Positions 17,238 through 25,991 of a DNA stretch of 64,000 bases are shown here, in pieces. Both the position numbers and the translations under genes were made by a program. The stretch's first letter is position 1, and each line of letters begins with the position of its first letter. The DNA is taken from positions 846,485 to 910,484 of the forward strand of contig NZ_JABBGC010000004.1 in NCBI RefSeq assembly GCF_012927205.1, given 5' to 3'. This DNA comes from Chitinophaga fulva (GTDB lineage Bacteria > Bacteroidota > Bacteroidia > Chitinophagales > Chitinophagaceae). The notes beneath the pieces are model-generated. The model was given only the letters and a program-made list of their open reading frames with translations. It searched no databases and had not been told where the DNA came from.

Positions 17238-17318
17238 ATCTTAGTTCGCTTTGTTTGAAATGCGAAAGTACGTCATTATGGAAAAAGCGCCGGGGGGCAT
17301 CTGATTTAAAAAAATGTT

Positions 17319-17711
17319 ATGAAAAACGTCCTGCTCCCTATAATTAAATTATGCCTGGTAGGCTGTAGCCTGCTGCTTTATTTCGGCAATTTTTTTGAAT
17401 TACGGATGTACGAACTGGAATACGAGTGGCTGAAAGAGCTGGTGACTGGCCGGGTTGACTGGCGCGATGGTTGGTTGCTGCGTGTTTGTTTAACATTATT
17501 ACTGGTATCACAGGCAGGGATATTACTGAGTATCCGGGTGCCGATGCGGCTGACGTGGCAGGTAGTTTTTGCGAGTGGCCTGATAGCTTGTGTGGTGGGA
17601 TTGTCGGCTTTTATCGGACAGTTTATCCTGACAGTGTCCTGGGTATTACTGGGAATGCTGTATGCCGCCTTGCTGGTGGGATTGGTACCCCGGGCCGTAG
17701 CCCGGGGCTGA
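17319..17711 (+). CDS. Small four-helix membrane protein ending in a REP palindrome
   Basis: A 130-residue hypothetical membrane protein with four likely transmembrane segments (about 7-25, 52-71, 80-99 and 101-122). No family was recognised. Its last seven codons (PRAVARG) and the run into the TGA stop are supplied entirely by a GC-rich palindrome at 17688-17707 that belongs to a dispersed repeat family, so the native C-terminus was probably altered by that repeat. It is convergent with the sugar isomerase gene. Confidence 0.6.
   Translation: MKNVLLPIIKLCLVGCSLLLYFGNFFELRMYELEYEWLKELVTGRVDWRDGWLLRVCLTLLLVSQAGILLSIRVPMRLTWQVVFASGLIACVVGLSAFIGQFILTVSWVLLGMLYAALLVGLVPRAVARG
17688..17707. repeat. 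REP-like GC palindrome 2
   Basis: CCCCGGGC and GCCCGGGG flank a CGTA centre. The palindrome lies inside the 3' end of the small membrane protein gene and 9 bases beyond the stop of the convergent isomerase gene, so it may also act as a terminator there. Confidence 0.65.
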
Positions 17712-17716
17712 GGAGT

Positions 17717-18694
17717 TTATTTCAATAATACGTTCTTCACGTAATTGTAGCTTTTGGTAATGCTGTCAAACGGATCAATGGTGATCTTGTCCTGCTCTAC
17801 GAAGATATGCTGAACGCCTGCCTGTTTTGCCTGGGCGAAGATCTGCCGGAAGTTGATGCTGCCGGTGCCTACTTCCGCGAAAGACACACCGGACAATAGC
17901 TGCATGGACGTTTTATTTTCATTGCCGGCTGCTGTGAGACTGGCGGTATTCTTTTTGTCCATGTCTTTTACGTGCCAGGCTACAAACCGGCCGGGTGCTT
18001 CGGAGAATAGTTTCAGCGGGTCTACACCAGACTTCACTGCCCAGAAGAGGTCCAGCTCAAAGGATACCAGTTTAGGATCTGTATTTTTGAGCATCACCTC
18101 ATAACCGGTGGTGGCGCTGTCTGCCAGCTTTTTAAATTCCCAGTAGTGGTTATGGTAACCAATTTGAAGATTTGATTTCTTACAGATTTCACCGGCTTTA
18201 TTCAGTTGGTCGGCCATGAACTTATAATCATCTGTTTTCAGTTTTTTATCCCACAGGGAGAGCGGTAGTACCGGCACAATAAAATACTGCTGGCCCAGTT
18301 CCGCTGCGAGGTCTATCTGTGGCTGCAAAGCAGCGGGGTTGCCGTTGCCGCGGGTCAGATAATCGTTGAGCTGATAGTGGCCGCTGGGAGTGGACAGCTG
18401 ATACTCCTGGAACAATGCTTTTAGTTCGGATGGTTTGAGGCCCCAGAAAGTGCCTTTGTCTTTTTCACCTGCATAGCCGTAATAGGTTTCCACTTCTTTG
18501 TAACCAATCTGCGCTACCCGGATGATGGTGCTTTTAACGTCTTTGTCCAGCTGATCGCGCAGCGTGTACAATTGCAGTCCGATGTTGCGGGAGAGGCCTT
18601 TCTTTTCAGTCTGGGCGAAGAGGTGGCCGGGAAGCATCATGCCGGCAGCTAACAATCCGGCCTGTTGAATAAATGAACGTCGTGAGTTATGCAT
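17717..18694 (-). CDS. Sugar phosphate isomerase/epimerase family protein, Tat-exported
   Basis: A 325-residue TIM-barrel protein of the xylose-isomerase-like (AP endonuclease 2) superfamily. The N-terminus has a twin-arginine motif (SRRSFIQQAG, residues 4-13) and a hydrophobic segment ending in a signal-peptidase site near LFAQ (residue 28). Typical elements include GLQLYTLRDQ, GYKEVETYYG, YHNHYWEF (metal-site histidines) and FELDLFWAVKSGVDP, with a final EVGTGSINF and FVEQDK. Such periplasmic proteins act on sugars or cyclitols, but the substrate is not known. It is transcribed alone, divergently from lepB. Confidence 0.85.
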   Translation of the reverse strand: MHNSRRSFIQQAGLLAAGMMLPGHLFAQTEKKGLSRNIGLQLYTLRDQLDKDVKSTIIRVAQIGYKEVETYYGYAGEKDKGTFWGLKPSELKALFQEYQLSTPSGHYQLNDYLTRGNGNPAALQPQIDLAAELGQQYFIVPVLPLSLWDKKLKTDDYKFMADQLNKAGEICKKSNLQIGYHNHYWEFKKLADSATTGYEVMLKNTDPKLVSFELDLFWAVKSGVDPLKLFSEAPGRFVAWHVKDMDKKNTASLTAAGNENKTSMQLLSGVSFAEVGTGSINFRQIFAQAKQAGVQHIFVEQDKITIDPFDSITKSYNYVKNVLLK

Positions 18695-18872
18695 CTGTAA
18701 TAATATTGTTTGTAACGTGGATAATGACCGAAATTAAGAAAAAGGGTTTTATCATCACGGAAAATGTTGCTGCTGCTTTACCGCAGCGGGTTTGCGGCTA
18801 AATAATTTTTATTCGGATATGGTTTTAATTGGTTAAATTGTTTAGACAACTGATTATCCTAAAGCCAACTCG

Positions 18873-20072
18873 ATGAAGCTATTTTTCTGGAAGAGGAAAA
18901 CAGCCGGGGGACCCCAAAAAAAGAAATCAAAAGTCAGGGAATGGATAGATGCGGCCGTTTTTGCCATCGTGGTGGCCACGCTGATCCGGACCTTCCTGTT
19001 TGAAGCCTTTATGATCCCCAGCGGCTCTATGGAAAGGACCCTGTTAATCCACGACTATCTTTTTGTTAGTAAGATCAGCTATGGTCCGCGTATTCCCATG
19101 ACACCACTGGCATTTCCGTTCGCTAATCACACCCTGCCCTTTACTAAAACCACGAAAGCCTATTCCACCGCGGTGCAGTGGCCTTACCGAAGATTGCCTG
19201 GCTTCAGTGAAATAGAAAGAAACGATGTGATCGTGTTCAATTATCCTTGCGGCGATACGGCGTTGTACAGCAAATCGGGCGATGACGCGGATTATTATGT
19301 GATGAAACGGAACATGACACCAGATACGCTCAAAATGTTTTATAGCGATCCCATTTACCGGCCGGTAGATAAACGCGAGACCTGGATCAAACGTTGTGTG
19401 GGCATCAGCGGCGATACCATCATGGTAGTAGATGGACAGCTGTTCGTAAATGGTAAACCGGGATTTGAGCCGCCACATGCGCTTACGAGCTACCGGGTGA
19501 AAACGAAAAGCGGAAAGCCGTTCAACGATAAGCAGGAAAAAGATCTTGGCTTGTCAGGCGGTTATGGGTTGGGAACGGATTCCAGCCGGTACTATACCTA
19601 CGATTTTTCGAAAGAAGCGGCCGCACTGGTGAAGAAATGGGGGGATACTATTTATGCAGATCCGAAAATACAAACACGAAAAGGCATCTTCCCCGGGGAA
19701 CCTGATAAGTACCCCTGGAGCGAGGATATATACGGACCGGTGTACGTGCCGAAGAAAGGCGCCACGGTGCAACTGGATACCTGTGTATTACCATTTTACC
19801 GCCGTGTTATTGTCAACTATGAGCATAACCAGCTGGAGGTGAAAGGGGATAAAATATTTATTAATGGCCGGGAAACGAAAGCCTATACTTTCAAAATGAA
19901 TTACTACTGGATGATGGGCGATAACCGCCATCAGTCTATCGATTCCCGCTTCTGGGGCTTTGTGCCGGAAGATCACCTGATTGGCAAAGCCTGGGTGATA
20001 TGGTTTAGCTTCCACAAAACCTATAAGGATTTTTATATCCGCTGGGGTAGATTTTTTACGTTGATTAAATAA
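18873..20072 (+). CDS. lepB: Signal peptidase I
   Basis: A 399-residue type I signal peptidase (family S26). A single membrane anchor at about 25-45 is followed by FMIPSGSMERTLL with the catalytic serine at S52, and the catalytic lysine is K173 in WIKRCVGISGD. The GDNRHQSIDSRFWGFVPEDHL segment near the end is the conserved box E. It is longer than the E. coli enzyme (324) because of an insert between boxes D and E (about residues 205-320), common in Bacteroidota. It removes signal peptides on the outer face of the inner membrane. Confidence 0.93.
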   Translation: MKLFFWKRKTAGGPQKKKSKVREWIDAAVFAIVVATLIRTFLFEAFMIPSGSMERTLLIHDYLFVSKISYGPRIPMTPLAFPFANHTLPFTKTTKAYSTAVQWPYRRLPGFSEIERNDVIVFNYPCGDTALYSKSGDDADYYVMKRNMTPDTLKMFYSDPIYRPVDKRETWIKRCVGISGDTIMVVDGQLFVNGKPGFEPPHALTSYRVKTKSGKPFNDKQEKDLGLSGGYGLGTDSSRYYTYDFSKEAAALVKKWGDTIYADPKIQTRKGIFPGEPDKYPWSEDIYGPVYVPKKGATVQLDTCVLPFYRRVIVNYEHNQLEVKGDKIFINGRETKAYTFKMNYYWMMGDNRHQSIDSRFWGFVPEDHLIGKAWVIWFSFHKTYKDFYIRWGRFFTLIK

Positions 20073-20077
20073 CAAAA

Positions 20078-20103
20078 GCGAAGCCACCATCAGGTAGCCT
20101 CGC
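20078..20103. terminator. Imperfect hairpin between lepB and the amidohydrolase gene
   Basis: GCGAAGCCACC and GGTAGCCTCGC can pair with two mismatches around an ATCA loop. It lies between two convergent stop codons, so a bidirectional terminator is plausible. Confidence 0.4.
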
Positions 20104-20128
20104 CTCGTATGTATAACAGCAGGGAAAA

Positions 20129-21544
20129 TTAGTGTGCGTTGGCCGCTTTCACCTTGTTGAGCAGTTGGTCCAGTGCGGAGCGGTCCAGCAGCTGGCCTTT
20201 AGTGACCACGGCGTTTATTTTCCCGGTGTTGTGAATATCTTCCAGTGGGTTGGCGCTGAGCAGCAGGATATCTGCTTTTTTGCTGGCAGCAAGCGCTCCA
20301 TAGTCCTGTTGATGGAGGAACACGGGAGAGTTGATCACGGACGTCTGCAGCGCCTGTAGTGGAGTGAGCCCGAAATGCACCATCAGCGCCAGTTCCCGGT
20401 GTAGTCCGATGCCAGGATAATCGAAGGAGTTCAGGTAACCGGCATCTGTGCCTGCCATGATCATCACACCTGCCTTTTGCAGCAGCGGCAGAATAGCGGA
20501 TTCTTTTTCGTATAGCTCTTTCCGGTAGGCGATAGCGGTGCTGTCATCTTTCATCACCCTTTTCACCCGCATCTCATACGTTTTCTGCAACCCTTTGCCG
20601 ATATAGGCCAGGTAAGGGTCTTGCGCGTGATTGTCCTGATCAAAGTAAGCAAGGATTTGTCCGAGCGACAGGGTGGGAGTAACCGCCGTGCCTTTGGCTG
20701 CCATGTGGCGATAGGCTTTCAGCGCGGCGGTGGTATCAAAATGTGCCAGTATGTACCGGTTAATATCGCGGCCTTTGATTTCGCCGTTGGCGATGCTGCG
20801 GGAAAGGGCTGCTTCGTCCTTCACGCCTGCTTTCCAGACGTATGACAGGTGTTCTACAGAGCTGAGCCCGGCATCGGTCACCTGCTGCAGGGTAAGGGCA
20901 TAAGGCACGTGCCCGGAAATGATCATGCCCCGCTGACGCGCTGCTTTCACGGCTTCGAGGTACAGCTCCGGTTTAATAGTATTGTCTGTGATTTTGACGA
21001 AGTCTACGTGCATGCGTTGCAGTGAGTCCAGCGCATGATTCAGTTCGGCAGTGGTACCGATTTCGATATCACCGATCCATACGGATTTATATCCTTCCAG
21101 CTTAGGGCCGGAAGTGAAGATGGTAGGCCCCTGTAATGTTCCTTTATTTACTTCATCGCGCCATTTTAGTACCTGTGCGCTGATATCTGCGGCACAGTCG
21201 CGGATAGTGGTGATGCCATGTGCGAGATAGAGCGGCAGAAAGTTTTTGTTTTCATCGGCGAGGGAATCGCCGCCTCCGAAGTGCATGTGGTTGTCCCATA
21301 GGCCAGGCATGGCATATTGATGGCGGCCGTCGAAGGTTTTGGCGGCCTTGTATTGCCGTGCGCGTTGCGGCGTGGTGACAGCCAGAATGGTATCGTGCCG
21401 CACCACGATCGCCTGATCAGGCGTGATCTTGCCTGTTTTGATATCGATCACTTTTACCGGAGAGATGACCAGGTCCGCCTGTTGTTGTGCGGAGACAGTG
21501 ATGCCACCCAGTAAAGTGAGAAAAATTAAGATACTTTTTTTCAT
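20129..21544 (-). CDS. Exported amidohydrolase family protein
   Basis: A 471-residue metal-dependent amidohydrolase. A signal peptide covers residues 1-19 (ending VSAQQ). The metal-binding landmarks are MPGLWDNHMHFGG (HxH), the lysine in FVKITDN, GHVPYAL, SVEHLSY and AGTDAGYLNSF, and the C-terminal KKADILLLSANPLEDI segment is the usual composite domain. Relatives are imidazolonepropionase-like hydrolases and prolidases acting on cyclic amides or dipeptides. The start overlaps the stop of the MFS gene by 4 bases (ATGA), so the exporter and the periplasmic hydrolase are coupled. Confidence 0.87.
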   Translation of the reverse strand: MKKSILIFLTLLGGITVSAQQQADLVISPVKVIDIKTGKITPDQAIVVRHDTILAVTTPQRARQYKAAKTFDGRHQYAMPGLWDNHMHFGGGDSLADENKNFLPLYLAHGITTIRDCAADISAQVLKWRDEVNKGTLQGPTIFTSGPKLEGYKSVWIGDIEIGTTAELNHALDSLQRMHVDFVKITDNTIKPELYLEAVKAARQRGMIISGHVPYALTLQQVTDAGLSSVEHLSYVWKAGVKDEAALSRSIANGEIKGRDINRYILAHFDTTAALKAYRHMAAKGTAVTPTLSLGQILAYFDQDNHAQDPYLAYIGKGLQKTYEMRVKRVMKDDSTAIAYRKELYEKESAILPLLQKAGVMIMAGTDAGYLNSFDYPGIGLHRELALMVHFGLTPLQALQTSVINSPVFLHQQDYGALAASKKADILLLSANPLEDIHNTGKINAVVTKGQLLDRSALDQLLNKVKAANAH

Positions 21545-22755
21545 GATGGTGTGTTATTCCGTTGTTGAAAATTCATTAAGAATGCAGCCAGTACGAAGGT
21601 GCCGCCGAGGAAACAAACACCGGTCCATTGCCAGTGGCTCCATACCTGTGCACCCAGCAGTGAGCCGAGGGCGCCGCCGGAGAAGGCGCTGGTCATGTAT
21701 ACGGTGTTGAGGCGGCTGCGTGCTTCCGGGAGCAGCGCAAACACTTTCGACTGATTGGAGATATGCACTACCTGTTGACCGATATCCAGCAGGATAACCC
21801 CTATGATAAGCCCTGTAAGCGATGCGGCAGAGAAGCCCATGATCACAAAGGAGAGCAGCATGGCCACCACGCCGAGGCGCAGGGTGAACTGCGGGCCTCT
21901 GGTGTCGGCTGATTTCCCTGCTGCCGGCGCGGCCAGTGCGCCACAGGCGCCAATCAGGCCGAAGAGGCCTACCATGTCGCTTTTATAAAAGAAAGGACTG
22001 CCTTCCAACAGGAATACCAGCGTAGTCCAGAACATGCTGAAAGCGCCAAATGTCAGGAAGCTGGTCAGTGCAGCATGCCGCAAAGGCGGATAGGTTTTTA
22101 TCATTGATACGAGTGATTTCATCAGGCTGCTGTAGCTGCCTGTGAATGTAGGTGGGTCTGCCGGTAGCAGGCGATAAAGCACGATCAGTAAAATAGCCAT
22201 CATACCACCTCCCAGCAGGAAGACCGCCCGCCAGCCCAAATGGGCGCCGATGATACCGCTGAGTGTGCGGGACAACAAAATACCAATCAGCAGTCCGCTC
22301 ATTACTTTACCTACAATCCGGCCGCGGGCTTCATCCGGCGCCAGCGTGGCGGCCATCGGCAGCAGCAGCTGCGGCACGGCAGAGAAGAAACCAATGAACA
22401 GGCTGGCGGCCACCATCATATAGTAGTTCATGGATGCTGCTGCCACCCACATGCAAATGGTGGCGCCCGCAAGTTTCCATAATATCAGTTTGCGTCTTTC
22501 TGTTTTATCTCCCAGTGGTACGATCAACAGTAATCCCAGTGTATATCCTACCTGTGTGATAGTGGCAATTACGCTCACTTTGTTATCGCTGACACCAAAG
22601 GTGTCGGCCATCATCAGTAACAGTGGCTGATTGTAATAGATATTGGCTACTACCATTCCACAGGTAACGGCCATCAGTATTACAAGCGTGTTTGTTATCC
22701 GGCTGCCTTTCCTTTTGACAGGCAGTGTCATCACATTTTCCATGCAATCATTCAT
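21541..22755 (-). CDS. MFS transporter
   Basis: A 404-residue major facilitator with 12 predicted membrane helices. The first helix carries the NIYYNQPLL motif of the YgaY/drug-efflux type, and the loop between helices 2 and 3 has GDKTERRK, the MFS signature. It probably exports a small compound. Two ATGs are possible, 22755 and 22743; a promoter box at 22762-22769 favours the second, which leaves a short leader. It lies between an AraC regulator and the amidohydrolase. Confidence 0.88.
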   Translation of the reverse strand: MNDCMENVMTLPVKRKGSRITNTLVILMAVTCGMVVANIYYNQPLLLMMADTFGVSDNKVSVIATITQVGYTLGLLLIVPLGDKTERRKLILWKLAGATICMWVAAASMNYYMMVAASLFIGFFSAVPQLLLPMAATLAPDEARGRIVGKVMSGLLIGILLSRTLSGIIGAHLGWRAVFLLGGGMMAILLIVLYRLLPADPPTFTGSYSSLMKSLVSMIKTYPPLRHAALTSFLTFGAFSMFWTTLVFLLEGSPFFYKSDMVGLFGLIGACGALAAPAAGKSADTRGPQFTLRLGVVAMLLSFVIMGFSAASLTGLIIGVILLDIGQQVVHISNQSKVFALLPEARSRLNTVYMTSAFSGGALGSLLGAQVWSHWQWTGVCFLGGTFVLAAFLMNFQQRNNTPS

Positions 22756-22761
22756 TTACTG

Positions 22762-22769
22762 CAAAAGTA
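22762..22769 (-). promoter_or_regulatory. -7 promoter box of the MFS gene (TACTTTTG)
   Basis: The minus strand reads TACTTTTG, a full match to TAnnTTTG, 18 bases upstream of the ATG at 22743. Confidence 0.5.
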
Positions 22770-22791
22770 AATCTGATGGCAGGCGTAAAAT

Positions 22792-22818
22792 GGTACTCAT
22801 TATTGAATGACGGGTACT
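22792..22818. promoter_or_regulatory. Direct repeat with 21-bp period, candidate AraC operator
   Basis: GGTACT occurs at 22792-22797 and again at 22813-22818, exactly 21 bp apart. That is two helical turns and matches the half-site spacing of AraC-type binding sites. The pair sits upstream of the MFS promoter box and next to the araC-family gene. Confidence 0.45.
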
Positions 22819-22820
22819 TT

Positions 22821-23663
22821 TTATAGATGTCCGGCATGCCGGCGGAAGTCCATCGGGGTTTGTGTGGTATACTTCCTGAAAAAGCGGGAGAAATAAGAGG
22901 TATCACTGAAGCCAAGAGAAAAAGCAATTTCTTTCACATCCATATCTGTCAGTATCAGGAGCCGTTTGGCTTCCAGCAACAGTCGTTCCCGGATATATTC
23001 ACTGGCGGTGATACCGGATTCTTTGCGGCAGACGGTGTTGAGATAACTGGGAGTGACATGCAGCTTTGCTGCATAGTAACTCACTTCGCTGTGTTGTGCA
23101 TATTGTTTTTCCAATAGTTGCAGGAAACGGTTGATCAGCCGGTTGCCGGCGGCAGCTGTTTCGGAGGGATAGGCGACCGCATACCAGCGCTGTAACAGCA
23201 GCAGGATAATTTGCAGCCGATGTTGTGTGATATTGGCGGCAGTTTCCCCGCTCATCAGCTGTAGTTCTGCATCTAGTTGCGTATACTGCTCAGGGCTTAA
23301 CTTCAGCAAAGGATTGGCGGAGGGCGTGAAAAACGGCCACATAGGCCCTTTCTGCAACATAAAACTTCCGGAGAACATCACCTGGCACCCGGTGGTGTTG
23401 GCGGAAAGGTTCCACTGGTGGGCTTGACCGGGCGCCAGGAAAAAAACGGTACGGGGTGCTGCTTTATAATCCCTGAAATCAATCGTATGGGTACCACTGC
23501 CTTTGTGACCTATAACCAGCAGCATAAAAAAATCATGTTTATGTGCTTCATCTATCACCGGCATATTGATAGGTGCATGCTGCACCAGTTTAAAATCCTC
23601 CTGCCGGTAGGGGAGATTGAAGATTTTTTCTATGCCCAGTGTTTTTAACCCCGTGATTGCCAT
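22821..23663 (-). CDS. AraC family transcriptional regulator
   Basis: A 280-residue regulator with an N-terminal cupin-like sensor (about 20-150) and a C-terminal double helix-turn-helix (about 185-275: YYAAKLHVTPSYLNTVCRKESG, then DVKEIAFSLGFSDTSYFSRFFRK). It is encoded directly upstream of the MFS and amidohydrolase genes on the same strand and probably activates them in response to a small molecule. Confidence 0.9.
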   Translation of the reverse strand: MAITGLKTLGIEKIFNLPYRQEDFKLVQHAPINMPVIDEAHKHDFFMLLVIGHKGSGTHTIDFRDYKAAPRTVFFLAPGQAHQWNLSANTTGCQVMFSGSFMLQKGPMWPFFTPSANPLLKLSPEQYTQLDAELQLMSGETAANITQHRLQIILLLLQRWYAVAYPSETAAAGNRLINRFLQLLEKQYAQHSEVSYYAAKLHVTPSYLNTVCRKESGITASEYIRERLLLEAKRLLILTDMDVKEIAFSLGFSDTSYFSRFFRKYTTQTPMDFRRHAGHL

Positions 23664-23783
23664 GATGATTTACTGATTACATGATGAGCGGAGATGATCC
23701 CGAAGATCAAATTTGATTGTTGTTTTACAGAGATGGTATTAAGATTACTATAAAATTATGATAATCACCGGCAATTTACTGTT

Positions 23784-23791
23784 TATCTTTG
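23784..23791 (+). promoter_or_regulatory. -7 promoter box (TATCTTTG) of the YheT-like gene
   Basis: A full TAnnTTTG match 21 bases upstream of the ATG at 23813, which helps to set that ATG as the start. Confidence 0.5.
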
Positions 23792-23812
23792 TGTCCTGAT
23801 ATAAAAGCAATC

Positions 23813-24760
23813 ATGGAGTACGCTGCGCCTTTTCTCTTACGTAATCGTCATATGCAGACGATCTATCCTTCTCTCTTCCGGAAGGTGAGGCCGGCTGATT
23901 ATCAACGGCGCCGTATCACCACGCCGGATGGCGACTTCCTGGACCTGGATTTCAGTGAACAGGGGAAAGACAGGGTGGTAGTGATCCTGCATGGTCTTGA
24001 AGGCAGTGCCTCCCGGAAGTATGTGCTGGGAATGGTACATATTTTTAATGAAGCGGGTTTTGATACGGTGTCCATGAATTTCAGGGGATGCAGCGGAGAA
24101 CCTAATAAGCTGCTGCGATTTTATCACAGTGGAGAAACAGATGATCTGCATACGGTGATACAATACCTGGTGTCACTGGGAAAGTATAAGGCCATTCACC
24201 TGGTGGGTTTTTCCCTGGGTGGCAATGTAACGCTGAAGTATATCGGAGAGCGGGGAAATGGCATCCTGCCTGTTATCAAATCGGCGGTAGCGATCTCGGC
24301 GCCGGTTGACCTGAAAGGCAGTTCCGCTGAATTGGAAAAGAAACACAACATCATCTACATGCAGCGGTTCATCCGCAATCTGAAAGAAAAGCTGGAGCTG
24401 AAGCAGCAGCAGTATCCTGATGGCATCAGCCTGGAAGGTTTTGAACATATCCGTAGTTTCCGGCAGTTCGATGACCGCTATACCGGGCCTATGCATGGTT
24501 TCCGGGATGCCCTTGAATACTGGGAACAGTGCAGTTCCCTGCGGGTGTTGCACCAGATCAGTATTCCCACGCTGTTAATCAATGCAAAAGACGACCCTTT
24601 CCTTAGCCCTGCCTGTTACCCCTACGAAATAGCGCGCCATAGCGATACTTTTTTTCTGGAAACACCGTTTAATGGAGGCCATGTGGGCTTCGTAACTTTT
24701 AATGAGCCTTACTACTGGTCAGAACAAAGGGCGCTCGCCTTTATCCGGGAACATGTTTAA
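23813..24760 (+). CDS. Alpha/beta hydrolase, YheT family
   Basis: A 315-residue hydrolase of the YheT/EMB8 group. It begins with PFLLRNRHMQTIYPSLFR, a landmark of the family. The oxyanion segment HGLEGSASRKYV, the nucleophile elbow GFSLGGN, the acid in NAKDDPF and the histidine in NGGHVGF complete a Ser-Asp-His triad. The natural substrate of YheT proteins is not settled; esterase activity is likely. The start was taken at the ATG 23813 because a promoter box lies just upstream. It stands alone. Confidence 0.9.
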   Translation: MEYAAPFLLRNRHMQTIYPSLFRKVRPADYQRRRITTPDGDFLDLDFSEQGKDRVVVILHGLEGSASRKYVLGMVHIFNEAGFDTVSMNFRGCSGEPNKLLRFYHSGETDDLHTVIQYLVSLGKYKAIHLVGFSLGGNVTLKYIGERGNGILPVIKSAVAISAPVDLKGSSAELEKKHNIIYMQRFIRNLKEKLELKQQQYPDGISLEGFEHIRSFRQFDDRYTGPMHGFRDALEYWEQCSSLRVLHQISIPTLLINAKDDPFLSPACYPYEIARHSDTFFLETPFNGGHVGFVTFNEPYYWSEQRALAFIREHV

Positions 24761-24818
24761 CACCGCGGACAAAGAAAATGCGCTGACAGGTGTTTATTTT
24801 TTATTATTTTGATGTTTA

Positions 24819-25919
24819 ATGGCCACCAACAGCAGTGATCTAATACGGATGTTGTTCGAAGAACAACGTAACGGTACCCTCTCCGAATCTGCAGCACAGC
24901 AGCTGAAACAGTTGCTGGACAATGATCCGCTTGCCCGTGAAACATGGGATGCGTTGCAACAGCAAGCTACCCGGCAAACAATGCCACCTGCGCCACCACG
25001 CCGTCTCTCGGGTCAATGGTTTGTCTGGGCCGCTGCGGCCTTACTGCTAATGGTTGCTGCCGGCAGTTTTTTCATTTACCACACACATCAGCATGACAGC
25101 ATATTTCCTGCGAAGACGCGTGAATTTGTGCCGATAAAAAATGCGGTACAGCTGCTGGTGCCGGGCCGCGCTTCGCTGGCACTCACCGGCGACAGTGCCT
25201 TTCAGCTATGGCAGGTGGGACAGGTGCAGCTGCGCAACGATTCTACAGGCCTGCATTACGGCGGCAACGCCAAAGGTTATGGCCTTAATACCCTGTTGAT
25301 ACCGCCTGGCGCGGACTACCGCATTACGCTGTCGGACGGAACAGAGGTGTGGCTCAACTGCGCCTCCAAATTGCGTTTCCCTTTCAGTTTCCCTGACCAC
25401 AAACGGGAAGTGTACCTCGAAGGCGAAGCCTGGTTTAAAGTATCGCCTAATCCACAACAACCTTTTGAAGTACATACGCCCAACACCTCCATCGTTGTAG
25501 TGGGGACGGCCTTCAATGTCAATGCCTACGATGACGAACGGGTGCGGGTGTCGCTGGTACAGGGCGTGGTGACCGTACAGGGTGCTTCTGATGATGCCGT
25601 GACGCTGAAGCCAGGCATGGAGTGCATTTATGGTGATTACAATGGTATCCGCACCGCCCCCTTCGATACCGCTACTATCCGTGGATGGATGAAAGGAGAA
25701 GGATACGCTATCCAAAATCAGAAGCTACGTGACCTGAAACCTATACTGGACCGCTGGTTTGCCGTACAGGTAATTTTTGATAAACCCGAAATAGCCCATG
25801 TCGCCGTAACAGGCCCGCTGGAAAAAAATAAACTGCCGGCTTTCCTGCACGAAGTCGAAACCTCCGGACATGTCCGTTATTACTTTACGGGCAACGAATT
25901 ACATTTCACCCTGCCATAA
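24819..25919 (+). CDS. FecR family protein without adjacent sigma factor or transporter
   Basis: A 366-residue FecR-domain protein. The N-terminal cytoplasmic part is followed by a membrane helix (about 67-87, WFVWAAAALLLMVAAGSFFIY), the FecR domain (about 160-270, DYRITLSDGTEVWLNCAS and REVYLEGEAWFKV) and a C-terminal DUF4974-like part. The usual neighbours, an ECF sigma factor upstream and a SusC-type transporter downstream, are missing: the flanking genes are a hydrolase and a TetR regulator. It may regulate a sigma factor encoded elsewhere, or be a remnant of a lost locus. Confidence 0.88.
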   Translation: MATNSSDLIRMLFEEQRNGTLSESAAQQLKQLLDNDPLARETWDALQQQATRQTMPPAPPRRLSGQWFVWAAAALLLMVAAGSFFIYHTHQHDSIFPAKTREFVPIKNAVQLLVPGRASLALTGDSAFQLWQVGQVQLRNDSTGLHYGGNAKGYGLNTLLIPPGADYRITLSDGTEVWLNCASKLRFPFSFPDHKREVYLEGEAWFKVSPNPQQPFEVHTPNTSIVVVGTAFNVNAYDDERVRVSLVQGVVTVQGASDDAVTLKPGMECIYGDYNGIRTAPFDTATIRGWMKGEGYAIQNQKLRDLKPILDRWFAVQVIFDKPEIAHVAVTGPLEKNKLPAFLHEVETSGHVRYYFTGNELHFTLP

Positions 25920-25958
25920 ATTTTATGCCCCGGTTTTTCCGTGGCAGAATAAAATTTT

Positions 25959-25982
25959 TTAAATGAGCGACTGTTCATTTAA
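25959..25982. promoter_or_regulatory. TetR-type operator 1 (upstream of tetR)
   Basis: TTAAATGA (25959-25966) and TCATTTAA (25975-25982) are perfect inverted half-sites with an 8-base spacer. The right half overlaps the tetR -7 box. The same half-sites and spacing recur upstream of helD. Confidence 0.75.
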
Positions 25983-25987
25983 ATTTG
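25980..25987 (+). promoter_or_regulatory. -7 promoter box of tetR (TAAATTTG)
   Basis: A full TAnnTTTG match 5 bases before the ATG at 25992, so the transcript would be nearly leaderless. The operator overlaps the box, which fits autorepression. Confidence 0.5.
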
Positions 25988-25991
25988 CGGC

